Shown here: positions 1 to 13,470 of the stretch, piece after piece
Layout: every line of letters starts with the position of its first letter
Position numbering within the stretch: position 1 is the first letter of the stretch
NCBI GenBank assembly: GCA_017307335.1
Contig: JAFKFJ010000185.1
Coordinates: 1-57,431 of the forward strand
Source: Alphaproteobacteria bacterium
GTDB taxonomy: Bacteria > Pseudomonadota > Alphaproteobacteria > Acetobacterales > Acetobacteraceae
Direction of reading: 5' to 3'
Length of the DNA: 57,431 bases
Translations under genes and position numbers: made by a program
The notes under the pieces: generated by a model
What the model saw: only the letters and a program-made list of their open reading frames with translations
What the model was told of the DNA's origin: nothing
Databases searched by the model: none

Positions 1-1
1 T

Positions 2-364
2 CCGCGCCGGGAAGAGCGGCGGCGGCAGCGCGCGGCGACGCTGTCGGGCGGCGAGCGGCAGATGCTGGCACTCGGCCGCGCCCTGGTGGCGCGCCCGCGC
101 CTGCTGCTGCTCGACGAGCCCAGCCTCGGCCTCGCGCCGCTGATCGTGCGCGACATCTTCCGCGTGCTGGCGCGGCTGCGCGAGGACGGGCTCGCGATCC
201 TGCTGGTCGAGCAGAATGCCCGTGCGGCGCTGCAGATTTCCGACTATGGCTATGTGCTGGAAATGGGAGAGGTGGTGTTGGAGGGAGCGAGTGCGGCGCT
301 GGCCGGCGATGCACGGGTGATCGCCACTTATCTCGGCCACGGGGACGAGGCGGCGCATGGATGA
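2..364 (+). CDS. Branched-chain amino acid-type ABC transporter ATP-binding protein (LivF-like), 3' part
   Basis: Only the C-terminal ~120 residues are in the window; the reading frame is open to the left edge. The ABC signature LSGGERQ (around position 45) is followed by Walker [15 protein letters not shown] and the H-switch-like LVEQN, then a C-terminal tail ending in YLGHG. The SLGLAP sequence after Walker B and the short tail are typical of the LivF class, which energises uptake of branched-chain amino acids or related amides at the inner membrane. The stop overlaps the start of the acyl-CoA synthetase gene by 8 bases, so the two are probably co-transcribed. The substrate cannot be told from this fragment. 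Confidence 0.85.
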   Translation, partial: PRREERRRQRAATLSGGERQMLALGRALVARPRLLLLDEPSLGLAPLIVRDIFRVLARLREDGLAILLVEQNARAALQISDYGYVLEMGEVVLEGASAALAGDARVIATYLGHGDEAAHG

Positions 365-1925
365 GGCGGCGTCCGCGCGCGCCCTGGTACGCGCCGCATC
401 CGGCCTGACAGTCGCCGCGGCGTTCCGCATGCAGGTGCGCCTCCGTGGCGGCGCCCCCGCGCTGCAGGAGGGCGCGCGGACGCGCAGCTATCGCGAGCTG
501 GACGCGCGCGTCGCACGGCTGGCGCATCTGCTTGCCGCGCGGGGTCTCCGCCGTGGCGACAGGGTCGCGATGCTTTCGGAAAACCGCAGCGAATACCTCG
601 AACTGTTCCTCGCCGCCGGGCGCCTTGGCGTGATCGTCGCATGTCAGAACTGGCGGCTGGCGGATGACGAGCTCGCGCACTGCATCCGCCTCGTCGCCCC
701 GCGGCTGCTCGTCGCCTCGCCGCGCCACGCGCCCACGCTGGCGCGCATCGACCACGCGGTGCCGGCCACGCTGCTGCTCGACGCGGCGTTCGAGCATGCG
801 CTCGCCGCTGACGATCGCGCCGACATGCCCGACGCGGCCGAACCCGAAGACGGGCTCGTCATCCTCTACACGAGCGGCACTACCGGCCTGCCGAAGGGCG
901 CGCTGATCAGCCACCGTGCGATGGTCGCCCGCAGCATGGTTGCCGCCGCCGACTGGGGTTGCGGGGCCGAGGACGCTTTCGTGGCGTGGACGCCGCTGTT
1001 CCACATGGGTGCGGCGGATCAGGCGCTGGCGACGCTGATGCAGGGCGGCAAGGTGGTCGTCATGGACGGCTTCCAGCCCGCCGCGTTGGCCGAGATCGCG
1101 ACGCGCGAGCGCATCGGCCATCTCACCGTCGTCCCCGGCGTGATCGACCGGCTGATCGTCGAGCTTCGCCGCCTGTCCGCGCCCCCCGCGCGCGTGCGCG
1201 TGGTGGGCGTGATGCCCGACCTCGTGCCGCCGCACCAGCTCGCCGAACTCACCGGCCTGGTCGGCGCGCCGTACGGAAACACGTTCGGCTCGACCGAAAC
1301 CGGCATGCCGCCCGCGAGCCGCGGCCTGATTCCGCCCGGCGTCGCACCGACGCGGCTTTCCAAACAGCAAAGCTCGTTCTGCGCCGTCCGCCTCGTCGAT
1401 CCCGACGACCATGAGGTGGCGGACGGCGAGCCGGGCGAGATGACGCTGCGCGGGCCCACGCTGTTCAGCGGCTACTGGGGCGCCGATGCGGTCAACGCCG
1501 AGGAGTTCCGCGGCGGCTGGTTCCACATGGGCGACGTGTTCCGCCGCAACCCGGACGGCACGCTGGATTTCGTCGACCGCCGCAAATACCTGATCAAGTC
1601 GGGCGGCGAGAACATCTATCCGGCCGAGATCGAGCGCGTGATCCTGGCCATGCCCGGGGTTGCCGACGCCGTCGTGGTACGGCGGGCGGATGCACGCTGG
1701 GGCGAGGTGCCGGTCGCCTTCGTGGTGCGCCACGACCCGGCGCTGACGCGCGAGGCGGTGCTGGCCGCGTGCCGCGCCGGCATCGCCGGCTACAAGCAGC
1801 CGAAGGACGTGGTGTTCCTCGCCGAGACCGACCTGCCCCGCAGCACGAGCGGCAAGATCCAGCGGCACCTGCTGGAGGGACGGCTCGCGGCGCCCGGCTG
1901 GAACGCCGGCCCCCGCATGGGATAG
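357..1925 (+). CDS. AMP-dependent acyl-CoA synthetase/ligase
   Basis: A 522-residue member of the acyl-adenylate-forming (ANL) superfamily. It activates a carboxylic acid to its acyl-AMP and then to the CoA thioester. The AMP-binding P-loop [12 protein letters not shown] lies near residues 170-181. The GSTETG motif and the hinge region [16 protein letters not shown] follow. The C-terminal catalytic lysine is in [11 protein letters not shown]. The length is normal for the family. The start overlaps the upstream transporter ATPase. Position next to a LivF-type transporter and a PhyH oxygenase suggests an acid-degradation or uptake operon, but the substrate is not known. Confidence 0.9.
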   Translation: MDEAASARALVRAASGLTVAAAFRMQVRLRGGAPALQEGARTRSYRELDARVARLAHLLAARGLRRGDRVAMLSENRSEYLELFLAAGRLGVIVACQNWRLADDELAHCIRLVAPRLLVASPRHAPTLARIDHAVPATLLLDAAFEHALAADDRADMPDAAEPEDGLVILYTSGTTGLPKGALISHRAMVARSMVAAADWGCGAEDAFVAWTPLFHMGAADQALATLMQGGKVVVMDGFQPAALAEIATRERIGHLTVVPGVIDRLIVELRRLSAPPARVRVVGVMPDLVPPHQLAELTGLVGAPYGNTFGSTETGMPPASRGLIPPGVAPTRLSKQQSSFCAVRLVDPDDHEVADGEPGEMTLRGPTLFSGYWGADAVNAEEFRGGWFHMGDVFRRNPDGTLDFVDRRKYLIKSGGENIYPAEIERVILAMPGVADAVVVRRADARWGEVPVAFVVRHDPALTREAVLAACRAGIAGYKQPKDVVFLAETDLPRSTSGKIQRHLLEGRLAAPGWNAGPRMG

Positions 1926-1973
1926 GCTTCGCCGGCCAGCCGTGCCTTCGGCAAACCGCTTGGGAGCAACGCC

Positions 1974-2774
1974 ATGAAGCTCACCGACCAGCAGGTCGCC
2001 CATTTCCACCGGGAAGGCTACCTTTTCCTGCCGGAGTTGTTCACGCCGGCGGAAGTCGCGGTGCTGCGGGAGGAGGCGGGGCGGATCTACGCCGAGCAGC
2101 GGCCGGAAGTGTGGCGCGAGAAGTCCGGAGCGCCGCGAACGGCTTTCGCCGCGCACCTCTATAACGAGGCGTTCCGCCTTCTCGCCGCGCATCCGCGCAT
2201 GATTGCGCCGGTCGAGCAGATTTTTGGCGAGAAGCTCTATATGCACCAATTCAAGATCAACGCGAAGTCGGCCTTCACCGGCGATGTGTGGCAGTGGCAC
2301 CAGGATTACGGCACCTGGGCGCGCGACGACGGAATGCCGGAGCCGCGGGCGATGAACATCGCCGTGTATCTTGACGAAGTCATGTCGATCAACGGCCCGC
2401 TGATGCTGGTGCCGCGCAGCCACACCGGCGGCACGCTGGTCGCGACGCATGACCTGAGGACGACCTCGTATCCGCTATGGGTGCTGGACGAAGCGACCGT
2501 CACGCGGCTGGTCGAGCAGGGCGGCATCGTCACGCCGACCGGCAAACCCGGCGGGCTGCTGATGTTCCACGGCAATCTCGTGCACGGCTCGGCCGGCAAC
2601 ATCACGCCCTATCCGCGCAAGATCGTGTATCTGACGCTGAACGCGGTCTCCAACTACATCCGCACGCCGACGCGGCCGGAGTTCATCGCGCACCGCGATT
2701 TCACGCCGATCGAGCCGGTGGCCGACGATGCGCTGATCCGCTACGCGCGCACGTACCCCGCGGCGGCGGAGTAG
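1974..2774 (+). CDS. Phytanoyl-CoA dioxygenase (PhyH) family protein
   Basis: A 266-residue Fe(II)/2-oxoglutarate-dependent oxygenase of the PhyH family, whose members hydroxylate acyl-CoA or small-molecule substrates. The iron-binding HxD is in WQWHQDYGTW (about residue 109). The distal histidine is in LVHGSAGN (about residue 203), with the 2-oxoglutarate-binding arginine probably in the following PYPRK. The ATG at 1974 is preceded by GGGAG. It lies 48 bases after the acyl-CoA synthetase on the same strand, so a shared operon is likely. The substrate could be a CoA ester made by that synthetase, but this is inference. Confidence 0.85.
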   Translation: MKLTDQQVAHFHREGYLFLPELFTPAEVAVLREEAGRIYAEQRPEVWREKSGAPRTAFAAHLYNEAFRLLAAHPRMIAPVEQIFGEKLYMHQFKINAKSAFTGDVWQWHQDYGTWARDDGMPEPRAMNIAVYLDEVMSINGPLMLVPRSHTGGTLVATHDLRTTSYPLWVLDEATVTRLVEQGGIVTPTGKPGGLLMFHGNLVHGSAGNITPYPRKIVYLTLNAVSNYIRTPTRPEFIAHRDFTPIEPVADDALIRYARTYPAAAE

Positions 2775-2787
2775 AGCGCGCTTCCGG

Positions 2788-3705
2788 TCAGCCGCGCGGG
2801 TGTGTCGCCCGCCAGACTTCCACCAGCCGCGCGGTGTCCACCGCCGTATAGCGTTGCGTGGTCGAAAGGCTGGCGTGGCCGAGCAGCTCCTGGATCGCCC
2901 GCAGGTCGGCGCCGCCGGCCAGCAGGTGTGTGGCGAACGAGTGCCGCAGCGCATGCGGCGTCGCATGCTCGGGCAGGCCGGCGAGGCGGCGGAAGTCGCG
3001 CAGCGTGCGCTGCGCCACTGCGGGATCGAGCCGGCCGCCGCGGACGCCGAGGAACAGCGGCGCCTCCGGTGTCGGGCGCGGATGCAGGCGCAGCCACGTG
3101 GCAATTGCCTCCCGCGCCGCGGGCAGCACCGGCACCAGCCGCTCCTTCGCGCCCTTGCCGACCACCCGCAGCGGTGCGTCCGCGCCCGGCACGTCGCCGA
3201 CGTTCAGCGCCAGTGCTTCGGCAATCCGCAATCCGCTGCCGTAGAGCAGGGTGAACAGCGCGACGTCGCGCGCCTGCTGGGCGGCCGCGTCGCTCATCGC
3301 GCCGATATCTTCCGCAGCAGCCCGCGCATGCTCGACGCTCAGCGCCCGCGGCGCCGGCCGGCGCACCGTCGGGGTGGCGAGCAGCCGCACTTGTGCGTTG
3401 GTGATTCCGTGGTGCCGCGCGAGCCAGCGGAAGAAGCTGCGCACGGCCGAAAGATGTCGCGCGCGGGTGGCATTGCCGTGCTCGGTCGCCGCCTCCGCCG
3501 CGAGCCAGGCCCGCAGATCGCGCGCGTGCAGGCCGGCGAGGGCGGCGAGGTCCGCCTCTCCGCCAAGATGGTTGGTGAGAAAGCCAAGGAAGCCGGCGAG
3601 GTCCGCGCCGTACGCCTCCACCGTCAGCGGCGAGGCGCGGCGCTCATGCGCGAGCCAGCGCAGAAATTCCTCGCGCGCGGCCTCGGCGGGCATGGCGGGG
3701 CGCAT
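2788..3705 (-). CDS. xerC: Tyrosine recombinase XerC
   Basis: A 305-residue site-specific tyrosine recombinase that, with XerD, resolves chromosome dimers at dif. The N-terminal SAM-like DNA-binding domain (FLRWLAHERRASPLTVEAY) is followed by the catalytic domain. All active-site residues are visible: Arg in GSGLRIAEAL, Lys in GKGAKERLVPV, His-x-x-Arg in HALRHSFATHLL, His in LLGHASLSTTQ and the nucleophile in RYTAVD. A GTG lies directly before the chosen ATG, and another ATG lies four codons downstream. It is 14 bases after the DUF484 gene, a pairing common in proteobacteria. It faces the PhyH gene convergently. Confidence 0.95.
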   Translation of the reverse strand: MRPAMPAEAAREEFLRWLAHERRASPLTVEAYGADLAGFLGFLTNHLGGEADLAALAGLHARDLRAWLAAEAATEHGNATRARHLSAVRSFFRWLARHHGITNAQVRLLATPTVRRPAPRALSVEHARAAAEDIGAMSDAAAQQARDVALFTLLYGSGLRIAEALALNVGDVPGADAPLRVVGKGAKERLVPVLPAAREAIATWLRLHPRPTPEAPLFLGVRGGRLDPAVAQRTLRDFRRLAGLPEHATPHALRHSFATHLLAGGADLRAIQELLGHASLSTTQRYTAVDTARLVEVWRATHPRG

Positions 3706-3719
3706 CACGCGCCGCGGCC

Positions 3720-4364
3720 TCAGCGCCCGAGGGCTGCCGCCACCGCGCGCCCGAGGAAGGCGAGCGGCCCGGAGCCCTGCGCCGGGTCGAGCGCCGCCTG
3801 CTCGCGCGCCACCAGCGCCAGCATTGCCGGCGGCCCTTCGCCGGGGATGCGCACCAGCGCCTCATGCGCCGCGAGCTCCGCCGCCTCCGCATGCAGCGCG
3901 GGCGCGTCGTCCGGCGACTCACGGAACAGCACCGCGCGTCCGCCCAGCAGCCGCGCGAGCGTGCCCGCGGGCACCAGGCGGGCGCCGAAGAACCGGCCTT
4001 CGGCGCAGAGCGACGCCGCGTCCACCGCGAGCAGCGCCGGAAACTCCAGCGTCACGCAGTCTGCCGGGTTGGCGGCGGCGATCAGCGCCAGCACCGCTTC
4101 CTGCACGCGCGCGGCCAGCCCCGCCGCCGCGCGGCCCGCGGCCAGCACGCCGTCGGCGCGCTCCGCCATCGCCGCCGCATGCGCCCGTTCGGCGCGCAGC
4201 ATCGCGGCCATGTGATCGGCCAGCCGTTCGCCATGCACCCGCTCGGGCGGTGCGAGCCAGCGATAGAGCTCGGGCCGCTCGGCGAGAAAGCGCGGATGGG
4301 CTCGCAGCCAGGCGGCAACCTCGGCCGCGGCGAGCCCGTCCGCGGCGCGGGGCGCCTGCGCCAT
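3720..4364 (-). CDS. DUF484 family protein
   Basis: A 214-residue protein of the DUF484 family. The N-terminal segment WLRAHPRFLAERPELYRWL is characteristic. It is followed by a charged alpha-helical stretch rich in Ala, Arg and Glu (likely coiled coil) and a GAF-like C-terminal half. The biochemical role is unknown. The gene sits between transaldolase and xerC on the same strand, as in many proteobacteria where it precedes xerC. Its ATG overlaps the transaldolase stop by one base (TGATG), implying translational coupling. Confidence 0.85.
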   Translation of the reverse strand: MAQAPRAADGLAAAEVAAWLRAHPRFLAERPELYRWLAPPERVHGERLADHMAAMLRAERAHAAAMAERADGVLAAGRAAAGLAARVQEAVLALIAAANPADCVTLEFPALLAVDAASLCAEGRFFGARLVPAGTLARLLGGRAVLFRESPDDAPALHAEAAELAAHEALVRIPGEGPPAMLALVAREQAALDPAQGSGPLAFLGRAVAAALGR

Positions 4365-5044
4365 CAGCGCGCGGCCGCGGGCTGCGCCTCCGCGATGTGC
4401 TGGCCGGTCTTCGCCCAGTCGGCGAGGAACTGCGCGAGGCCCTTCTCGGTCAGCGGATGGTTGAACAGGCCGCGCAGCACCGCCGGCGGCAGGGTCGCCA
4501 CGTGCGCGCCAAGCCGCGCCGCGTCGATGACATGCAGCGGGCTGCGCACGCTCGCCACCAGCACCTCGGTCTTGAGGTTCGGGTAGTTGCGGAAGATCGG
4601 CACGATCTCGCCGATCAGCTCCATGCCGATATGGCCGATGTCATCCAGCCGGCCGACGAAGGGGCTGACGAAGGTGGCGCCCGCCTTCGCCGCGAGCAGT
4701 GCCTGGGCGGCGGAGAAGCACAGCGTCACGTTCACCATCGCGCCGTCGGAGGTAAGCGCCTTGCAAGCGCGCAGCCCGTCGGGCGTCAGCGGCACCTTGA
4801 TCGTCACGTTCCTGGCGATGCGGCGCAGCACGGCGGCCTCGCGCATGATCGCCGCGAACTCCGTGGCCGCGACCTCGGCGCTCACCGGGCCGGGCACGAC
4901 GTCGCAGATCTCGGCAATCACGTCGAGCATGTTGCGGCCCGACTTGGCGATCAGGGTCGGGTTGGTGGTGACGCCGTCAAGCAGGCCGGTCTCGGCCAGC
5001 GCGCGGATTTCCTTGGTGTCGGCGGTATCGACGAAGAATTTCAT
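4364..5044 (-). CDS. tal: Transaldolase, short TalC/fructose-6-phosphate aldolase-like form
   Basis: A 226-residue class I aldolase of the small transaldolase subfamily, acting in the pentose phosphate pathway by transferring a dihydroxyacetone unit. It begins [13 protein letters not shown] and carries [13 protein letters not shown]. The Schiff-base lysine is in NVTIKVPLT (about residue 83), and [11 protein letters not shown] is typical. The ATG at 5044 was chosen over an in-frame ATG 31 codons upstream because the family begins at MKFF. It is the first gene of a three-gene operon with DUF484 and xerC and is divergent from priA across a 61-base gap. Confidence 0.92.
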   Translation of the reverse strand: MKFFVDTADTKEIRALAETGLLDGVTTNPTLIAKSGRNMLDVIAEICDVVPGPVSAEVAATEFAAIMREAAVLRRIARNVTIKVPLTPDGLRACKALTSDGAMVNVTLCFSAAQALLAAKAGATFVSPFVGRLDDIGHIGMELIGEIVPIFRNYPNLKTEVLVASVRSPLHVIDAARLGAHVATLPPAVLRGLFNHPLTEKGLAQFLADWAKTGQHIAEAQPAAAR

Positions 5045-5105
5045 GGGCCATGTCCCTGTTGGCTGGGCCTGTGCGGCCGGCCCGCGATGGGGCAGACCAT
5101 ACAGG

Positions 5106-7313
5106 ATGGCGGCGGCGGACAGAAGGCGGGGGGCCACGGACCGGACGACGGGGCAGCGGCGTGTGCCGGTGCTGCTGCCCTATCCGTTCCCCGGTCCCTT
5201 CGACTACGCGGTCCCCCCCGGGCTCGACCCGCGCCCCGGCGACCTTGTGCTGGTGACGCTGAACCGGCGCGAGGCGGTGGGCGTGGTCTGGGACGGGGCG
5301 GCCGACGCGGCGCTGCCGGCGGCGAAGCTCAAGCCGGTGGAGGCGGTGCTGGATGCGCCGGGGATGCGCGAGGATCTCCGCCGCCTGGTCGACTGGATCG
5401 CCGCCTACACGCTCGCGGCCCCCGGCGATGTGCTGGCGATGGCGCTGCGCCTGAACGCCCTGCGCCCGCCGGCCGCACCCGTCGGCTGGCGGCTGGCCGA
5501 TGCGCCGCCCGCCGCGCGCCTGACCCCGGCGCGCGAGCGGGTGCTGGCGGCGCTGGCGGAGGGGCCGCGGGGCGGCCCGGACCTCATGCACGCCGCCGGC
5601 GTGTCCGCGGCGGTGATCCGGGGCATGGCCGATGCCGGGCTGCTGCTGCCCGTGACCCTGCCGCCCCGCGCGCCCTTCGCCCGGCCGGACCCCGCCTGTG
5701 CCGGCCCGCCGCTCTCCGCCGATCAGGCCCCCGCCGCCGCCGCCCTGCGCGCGGCGGTCGCGGCGCGGGCGTTTTCGGTGACGCTGCTGAACGGCGTGCC
5801 GGGCTCCGGCAAGACCGAGGTGTATCTGGAGGCCGTTGCCGAATGCCTGCGCCTCGGCCGCCAGGCGCTGGTGCTGCTGCCGGAGATCGCGCTCTCCTCG
5901 CAATGGCTGGAGCGGTTCGCGCGCCGCTTCGGCGTGGCGCCGGCGGTGTGGCATTCCGACCTTTCCTCGCGCACCCGGCGCCTGACCTGGCGGGCGGTCG
6001 CGGCCGGCGAGGCTGCGGTGGTGGTGGGCGCGCGCTCGGCGCTGTTCCTGCCGTTCCCCGATCTCGGCCTGGTGGTCGTGGACGAGGAGCACGAGACGGC
6101 GTTCAAGCAGGAGGAGGGCGTCGTCTATCACGCCCGCGACATGGCGGTGGTGCGCGCCCGGCTGTGCGCCGCGCCGGCGGTGCTGGTCTCGGCGACGCCG
6201 AGCCTGGAGACGATGGCGAATGTGGAGGCGGGCCGCTACCGCCACCTGACGCTGCCCGCACGCCATGGCGGGGCGGCGATGCCGCATGTCGGGCTGATCG
6301 ACCTGCGCACGACCCCGCCCGAGCGCGGCCGGTTCCTGTCGCCGCCGCTGATCGCCGCGGTCGAGGCGACGTTTGCCCGCGGCGAGCAGGCGATGCTGTT
6401 CCTCAACCGCCGCGGCTACGCGCCGCTGACGCTCTGCCGCCACTGCGGGCACCGGATGCAGTGCCCGAACTGCACCGCGTGGCTGGTGGAGCACCGGGCG
6501 CGCCACGCCCTGCAATGCCACCATTGCGGCCACGCCGAGCCGATCCCGCCCGCCTGCCCGGTCTGCGGTGCCGAGGCGAGCCTGGTCCCCGTCGGCCCCG
6601 GCGTGGAGCGCATCACCGAGGAGGCGGCTGCACGGTTCCCGGCCGCGCGGCGGCTGGTGATGGCGAGCGACACCATCCCCGGCCCGGTCGCCGCCGCCGG
6701 GGCCGCACGGGCGATCGCCGCACGCGAGGTCGATCTCGTCATCGGCACCCAGATCGTCGCGAAGGGCTGGCACTTCCCGCACCTGACGCTGGTCGGCGTG
6801 GTCGATGCCGATCTGGGGCTCGGCGGCGGCGACCTGCGGGCGGCCGAGCGGACGGTGCAGCTGCTGCACCAGGTCGCCGGCCGCGCCGGCCGTGCCGAGG
6901 CGCCGGGCACGGTCCTGTTGCAGACCTTCGATCCCGCACATCCCGTGATGCAGGCGCTGCTCGAAGGCGACCTCGCCCGCTTCATGGCGCGCGAGGCTGG
7001 ACAGCGCCGGCCGGGCCACTGGCCGCCGTTCGGGCGGCTCGCCGCCCTGATCGTCAGCGCCGAGACGGCGGAGGCGGCGGACGCGGCGGCCCGTGACCTG
7101 GCGCGCGCGGCGCCCCACGGCCCGGGGATCACGGTGCTGGGTCCGGCCCCGGCGCCGCTCGCGATCCTGCGCGGCCGCCACCGCCGTCGGCTGCTGCTCA
7201 AGACGCGGCGGGATATCGCGGTGCAACCTTTGTTGCGCGAATGGCTCGGAAAGGTGCAACCCCGCGGTGCAACCCGCATCGACGTGGACGTCGACCCGAT
7301 GAGCTTCCTCTAA
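5106..7313 (+). CDS. priA: Primosomal protein N' (replication restart helicase PriA)
   Basis: A ~735-residue superfamily 2 helicase that recognises stalled forks and reloads the replisome. The N-terminal fork-binding domain starts at [17 protein letters not shown]. Walker A is [10 protein letters not shown], the DEAH-type box is VVVDEEH, and motif III is VLVSATPS. Paired zinc-binding cysteines lie in [13 protein letters not shown] and CHHCGH...CPVCG. The conserved [12 protein letters not shown] and HQVAGRAGR helicase motifs are present. The ATG at 5106 gives a 19-residue extension before the conserved start; an in-frame GTG at 5163 is an alternative. The 3' end overlaps the convergent lipoprotein gene by four bases. 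Confidence 0.95.
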   Translation: MAAADRRRGATDRTTGQRRVPVLLPYPFPGPFDYAVPPGLDPRPGDLVLVTLNRREAVGVVWDGAADAALPAAKLKPVEAVLDAPGMREDLRRLVDWIAAYTLAAPGDVLAMALRLNALRPPAAPVGWRLADAPPAARLTPARERVLAALAEGPRGGPDLMHAAGVSAAVIRGMADAGLLLPVTLPPRAPFARPDPACAGPPLSADQAPAAAALRAAVAARAFSVTLLNGVPGSGKTEVYLEAVAECLRLGRQALVLLPEIALSSQWLERFARRFGVAPAVWHSDLSSRTRRLTWRAVAAGEAAVVVGARSALFLPFPDLGLVVVDEEHETAFKQEEGVVYHARDMAVVRARLCAAPAVLVSATPSLETMANVEAGRYRHLTLPARHGGAAMPHVGLIDLRTTPPERGRFLSPPLIAAVEATFARGEQAMLFLNRRGYAPLTLCRHCGHRMQCPNCTAWLVEHRARHALQCHHCGHAEPIPPACPVCGAEASLVPVGPGVERITEEAAARFPAARRLVMASDTIPGPVAAAGAARAIAAREVDLVIGTQIVAKGWHFPHLTLVGVVDADLGLGGGDLRAAERTVQLLHQVAGRAGRAEAPGTVLLQTFDPAHPVMQALLEGDLARFMAREAGQRRPGHWPPFGRLAALIVSAETAEAADAAARDLARAAPHGPGITVLGPAPAPLAILRGRHRRRLLLKTRRDIAVQPLLREWLGKVQPRGATRIDVDVDPMSFL

Positions 7314-8176
7314 GTGCCGGGCTCGGCGCTGGGGTGCGCCGTGGAGGTCTCCTGCATGCGCGCGAGCACGCCGCTGCACCAGGAGGTTCCCTGACTCCAG
7401 AAAATGTCGGCCAGGCCATCGCTGCGGCCGCGGAGCGCGATCTCCGCCCCGCCGTACTTGCCCCGCAGCTCATCACCCGGCTTCGCCACCGCCTCGATGC
7501 GCGAATTGGTGGGCTTGATGCCGGCGTCGCTGTTGGCGATCGCGTAGACCATCGTCGCACCGGCCAGCGTCACCTGTTCCACCGCGACCTTCACCGAGGC
7601 GGCCCACTCCGGACACATGGAGCCCGACCAGGTTCCCGAGAGCATCGCGAGCGCCGGCGGCACCTCCGGCGCCGGAGGGGTGATCTGGATGTCGGGCGGC
7701 AGTTCCGCGGCGGTCGTGCTGCTGCTCGGCTTGATGTGCATCTTCGCCTGGCTGACGGGCCATGGCGTCGCGTCCGCCGCGACGACGACGATGCGTGCCG
7801 TATCCATCGACGGGAAGCGGAAGTTGCCGCCCCACCAGTTGGTCACAGTGAACTCGTCCTGGCCGGTGAAGCCGGGGTTGGGGACATAATACTCGCCGAC
7901 GCCCTTCACGTTGTCGTCCAGGCACTCCCAGCTCGCGTGATCGACCGGCACATCGATCGGCCGGAATTCCACCGTGCCGTTGGCCGGGGGCACCTGTACC
8001 CGCAGCTCCGGCGTGAGCCCGTCGCAGCGCGCCCAGCTACGCACCCAGATCTGCTCGCCGGTGCGCATGCTCAGCGTCCTGTCGAGCGTCGGGGGCCCGG
8101 CGCACCCTGCGGTACCCAACGCGAGCGCCGCACAGGCGAAGGCCAGGATGCTGAGAATGCCGCGCTGCGTGCTCAT
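7310..8176 (-). CDS. Hypothetical lipoprotein
   Basis: A 288-residue protein of unknown function. The chosen ATG gives a clear type II signal peptide: MSTQRG, a hydrophobic run, then the lipobox GTAGC, so it is probably lipid-anchored in the envelope. Residues ~30-130 look like a beta-rich domain ([18 protein letters not shown]). A Thr/Pro-rich linker follows, then a second globular part with [10 protein letters not shown] and [10 protein letters not shown], perhaps disulfide-bonded. It is convergent with priA, sharing stop-codon bases, and divergent from the F1 operon. Confidence 0.75.
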   Translation of the reverse strand: MSTQRGILSILAFACAALALGTAGCAGPPTLDRTLSMRTGEQIWVRSWARCDGLTPELRVQVPPANGTVEFRPIDVPVDHASWECLDDNVKGVGEYYVPNPGFTGQDEFTVTNWWGGNFRFPSMDTARIVVVAADATPWPVSQAKMHIKPSSSTTAAELPPDIQITPPAPEVPPALAMLSGTWSGSMCPEWAASVKVAVEQVTLAGATMVYAIANSDAGIKPTNSRIEAVAKPGDELRGKYGGAEIALRGRSDGLADIFWSQGTSWCSGVLARMQETSTAHPSAEPGT

Positions 8177-8315
8177 CGTTTTCGCCGTTTCCCGATTGTT
8201 GCGCGGGGAACCTACGTCACGCGCCAAGGCGGCGCGGTCACATTCCGGGGCGCGGGACGCACAACTCCGGGCGCGGAAACCGGCACCCGGGCGGCCGGTC
8301 GGGCGGGTCCGCGTG

Positions 8316-8344
8316 TTGCGCCACCGAAAACCCCATGCTAGACG
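8316..8344 (+). promoter_or_regulatory. Candidate sigma-70-type promoter of the F1 ATP synthase operon
   Basis: TTGCGC (8316-8321), a 17-base spacer and TAGACG (8339-8344), with the sequence ATGC just before the -10, form a plausible promoter about 90 bases upstream of the atpH start. It lies in the 256-base gap between the divergent lipoprotein gene and atpH. The assignment rests on spacing and position only. Confidence 0.4.
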
Positions 8345-8432
8345 CCCGCGCGCCGTGCAGGATCAGGTGCGGCGGCGGTCATTGTCAGGGCGGTGCCTGC
8401 CGGCGCTGCCCGCGCAGCATGGGTTTCATCCG

Positions 8433-9001
8433 GTGGCCTCTGGCGGCACGACAGTCTCATCCACGGGCGGCCTCGCCGAGCGATATGCCGCCGCGCTCTA
8501 TTCACTGGCCGACGAACGGCACGCCCTCGACCGGACCGTCGAGGAGATGGACGCGCTCGGCCGCCTGATCGACGCCAGTGCCGACCTGCGCCGCCTGCTC
8601 GACAGCCCGCTGATCGACGTACACACCGGCCAGCGGGCCGTGCGCGCGGTGCTGGCCGACGAGGGGTTCTCACCGCTGGCCCAGGATTTCGCGGGTGTCG
8701 TGGTCGCCAACCGGCGCCAGCGCGAGCTGCGCAACATCCTGCGCGCCTTCGCCGCCCTGGTCGCCGAGAAGCGGGGCGTGGTGGTGGCCGACGTCACCAC
8801 CGCCCACCCGCTGAACGACCTGCAGCGCCAGCAGCTGCGCGCCCGCCTGATCGAATCCGGCTACGGCAGCGTCAACATCCATGAGCATGTGGACCCGGGG
8901 CTGCTGGGCGGCCTGGTCGTGCGGATCGGCGCCCGCCTCTATGACACCAGCCTCAAATCCCGCCTGCAGCGCCTGCAATACGCCATGAAGGGAGCCGCCT
9001 G

Positions 9002-9002
<1 letters not shown>
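8433..9002 (+). CDS. atpH: ATP synthase F1 subunit delta
   Basis: Subunit delta (~189 residues) connects the F1 head to the Fo peripheral stalk. The conserved N-terminal helix is [14 protein letters not shown]. The C-terminal [15 protein letters not shown] matches the usual DGSVRGRLERL-type region. No ATG fits the family start; the in-frame GTG at 8433 puts the conserved helix near residue 14, as expected. It is the first gene of the F1 operon, and its stop overlaps the atpA start (TGATG). Confidence 0.93.
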
Positions 9003-10531
<1,529 letters not shown>

Positions 10532-10549
10532 GCGGAGCAGCCGACCGCC

Positions 10550-12894
<2,345 letters not shown>

Positions 12895-12897
12895 GCG

Positions 12898-13305
12898 ATG
12901 CGCTTCGAGCTGGAGATCGTCTCGCCTGAGAAGCTGCTGCTGGCGCGGCAGGTGGACATGGTCGTGCTGCCGGCCGCCGAGGGCGAACTCGGCGTGCTGG
13001 TGGAGCACGCGCCGATGATCGTGATGATGCGGGGCGGCCCGATCCGGCTCTATGAGGGCGAGCAGGTGACGGACACGCTGTTCGTCTCCGGCGGGTTCGC
13101 CGAGATCACGCCGAGTCGCGTGACCGTGCTGGCCGACGAGGCGACCCCGCTCGCCGAGGTGTCGCGCGCCGAAGGCGAGCGGCGGCTGGCAGCGGCGCAG
13201 GCCGCCTATGAGGCGACGGACAAGCTGGATGTGCCGGCGCTGGACCGGGCGATGAACCGGATTCAGGCCGCACAGGCGATGATCGAATCGGCGCAGGCAC
13301 CCTGA
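12898..13305 (+). CDS. atpC: ATP synthase F1 subunit epsilon
   Basis: A 135-residue subunit epsilon, which couples the rotor to the c-ring and inhibits ATP hydrolysis. The N-terminal beta domain starts FELEIVSPEKLLL and includes VVLPAAEGELGVLVEHAPM and LFVSGGFAEI. The C-terminal helical hairpin is rich in Ala, Glu and Arg. It is the last F1 gene; a 165-base gap with no obvious gene follows. Confidence 0.95.
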   Translation: MRFELEIVSPEKLLLARQVDMVVLPAAEGELGVLVEHAPMIVMMRGGPIRLYEGEQVTDTLFVSGGFAEITPSRVTVLADEATPLAEVSRAEGERRLAAAQAAYEATDKLDVPALDRAMNRIQAAQAMIESAQAP

Positions 13306-13470
13306 TCCCTCCCGTGTCGGGACCTAAGGGCCTGATCCAGGCTTGATTTGCCGGCCCGAGGGCCGCATGCTCGCCGCAATGCAGTAGCGGGCACCCCCGG
13401 GCGGCATGCTGGGCAGAGCGCATGCCGGTCCGCGAACGATGCGCGCCGGCAAGAGCTTGGACTGACCGCA

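Noticed and set aside
3251..7096. Very long + strand reading frame of more than 1200 codons
   Set aside because: It lies opposite or out of frame with xerC, DUF484, transaldolase and priA, all of which show clear motifs. Its translation is Arg/Pro/Ala-rich with no family pattern, as expected of a shadow in GC-rich DNA.
13306..13470. GC-rich inverted repeat GGCCC/GGGCC after atpC as a terminator
   Set aside because: The loop would be too short for a stable hairpin and no T-tract follows.
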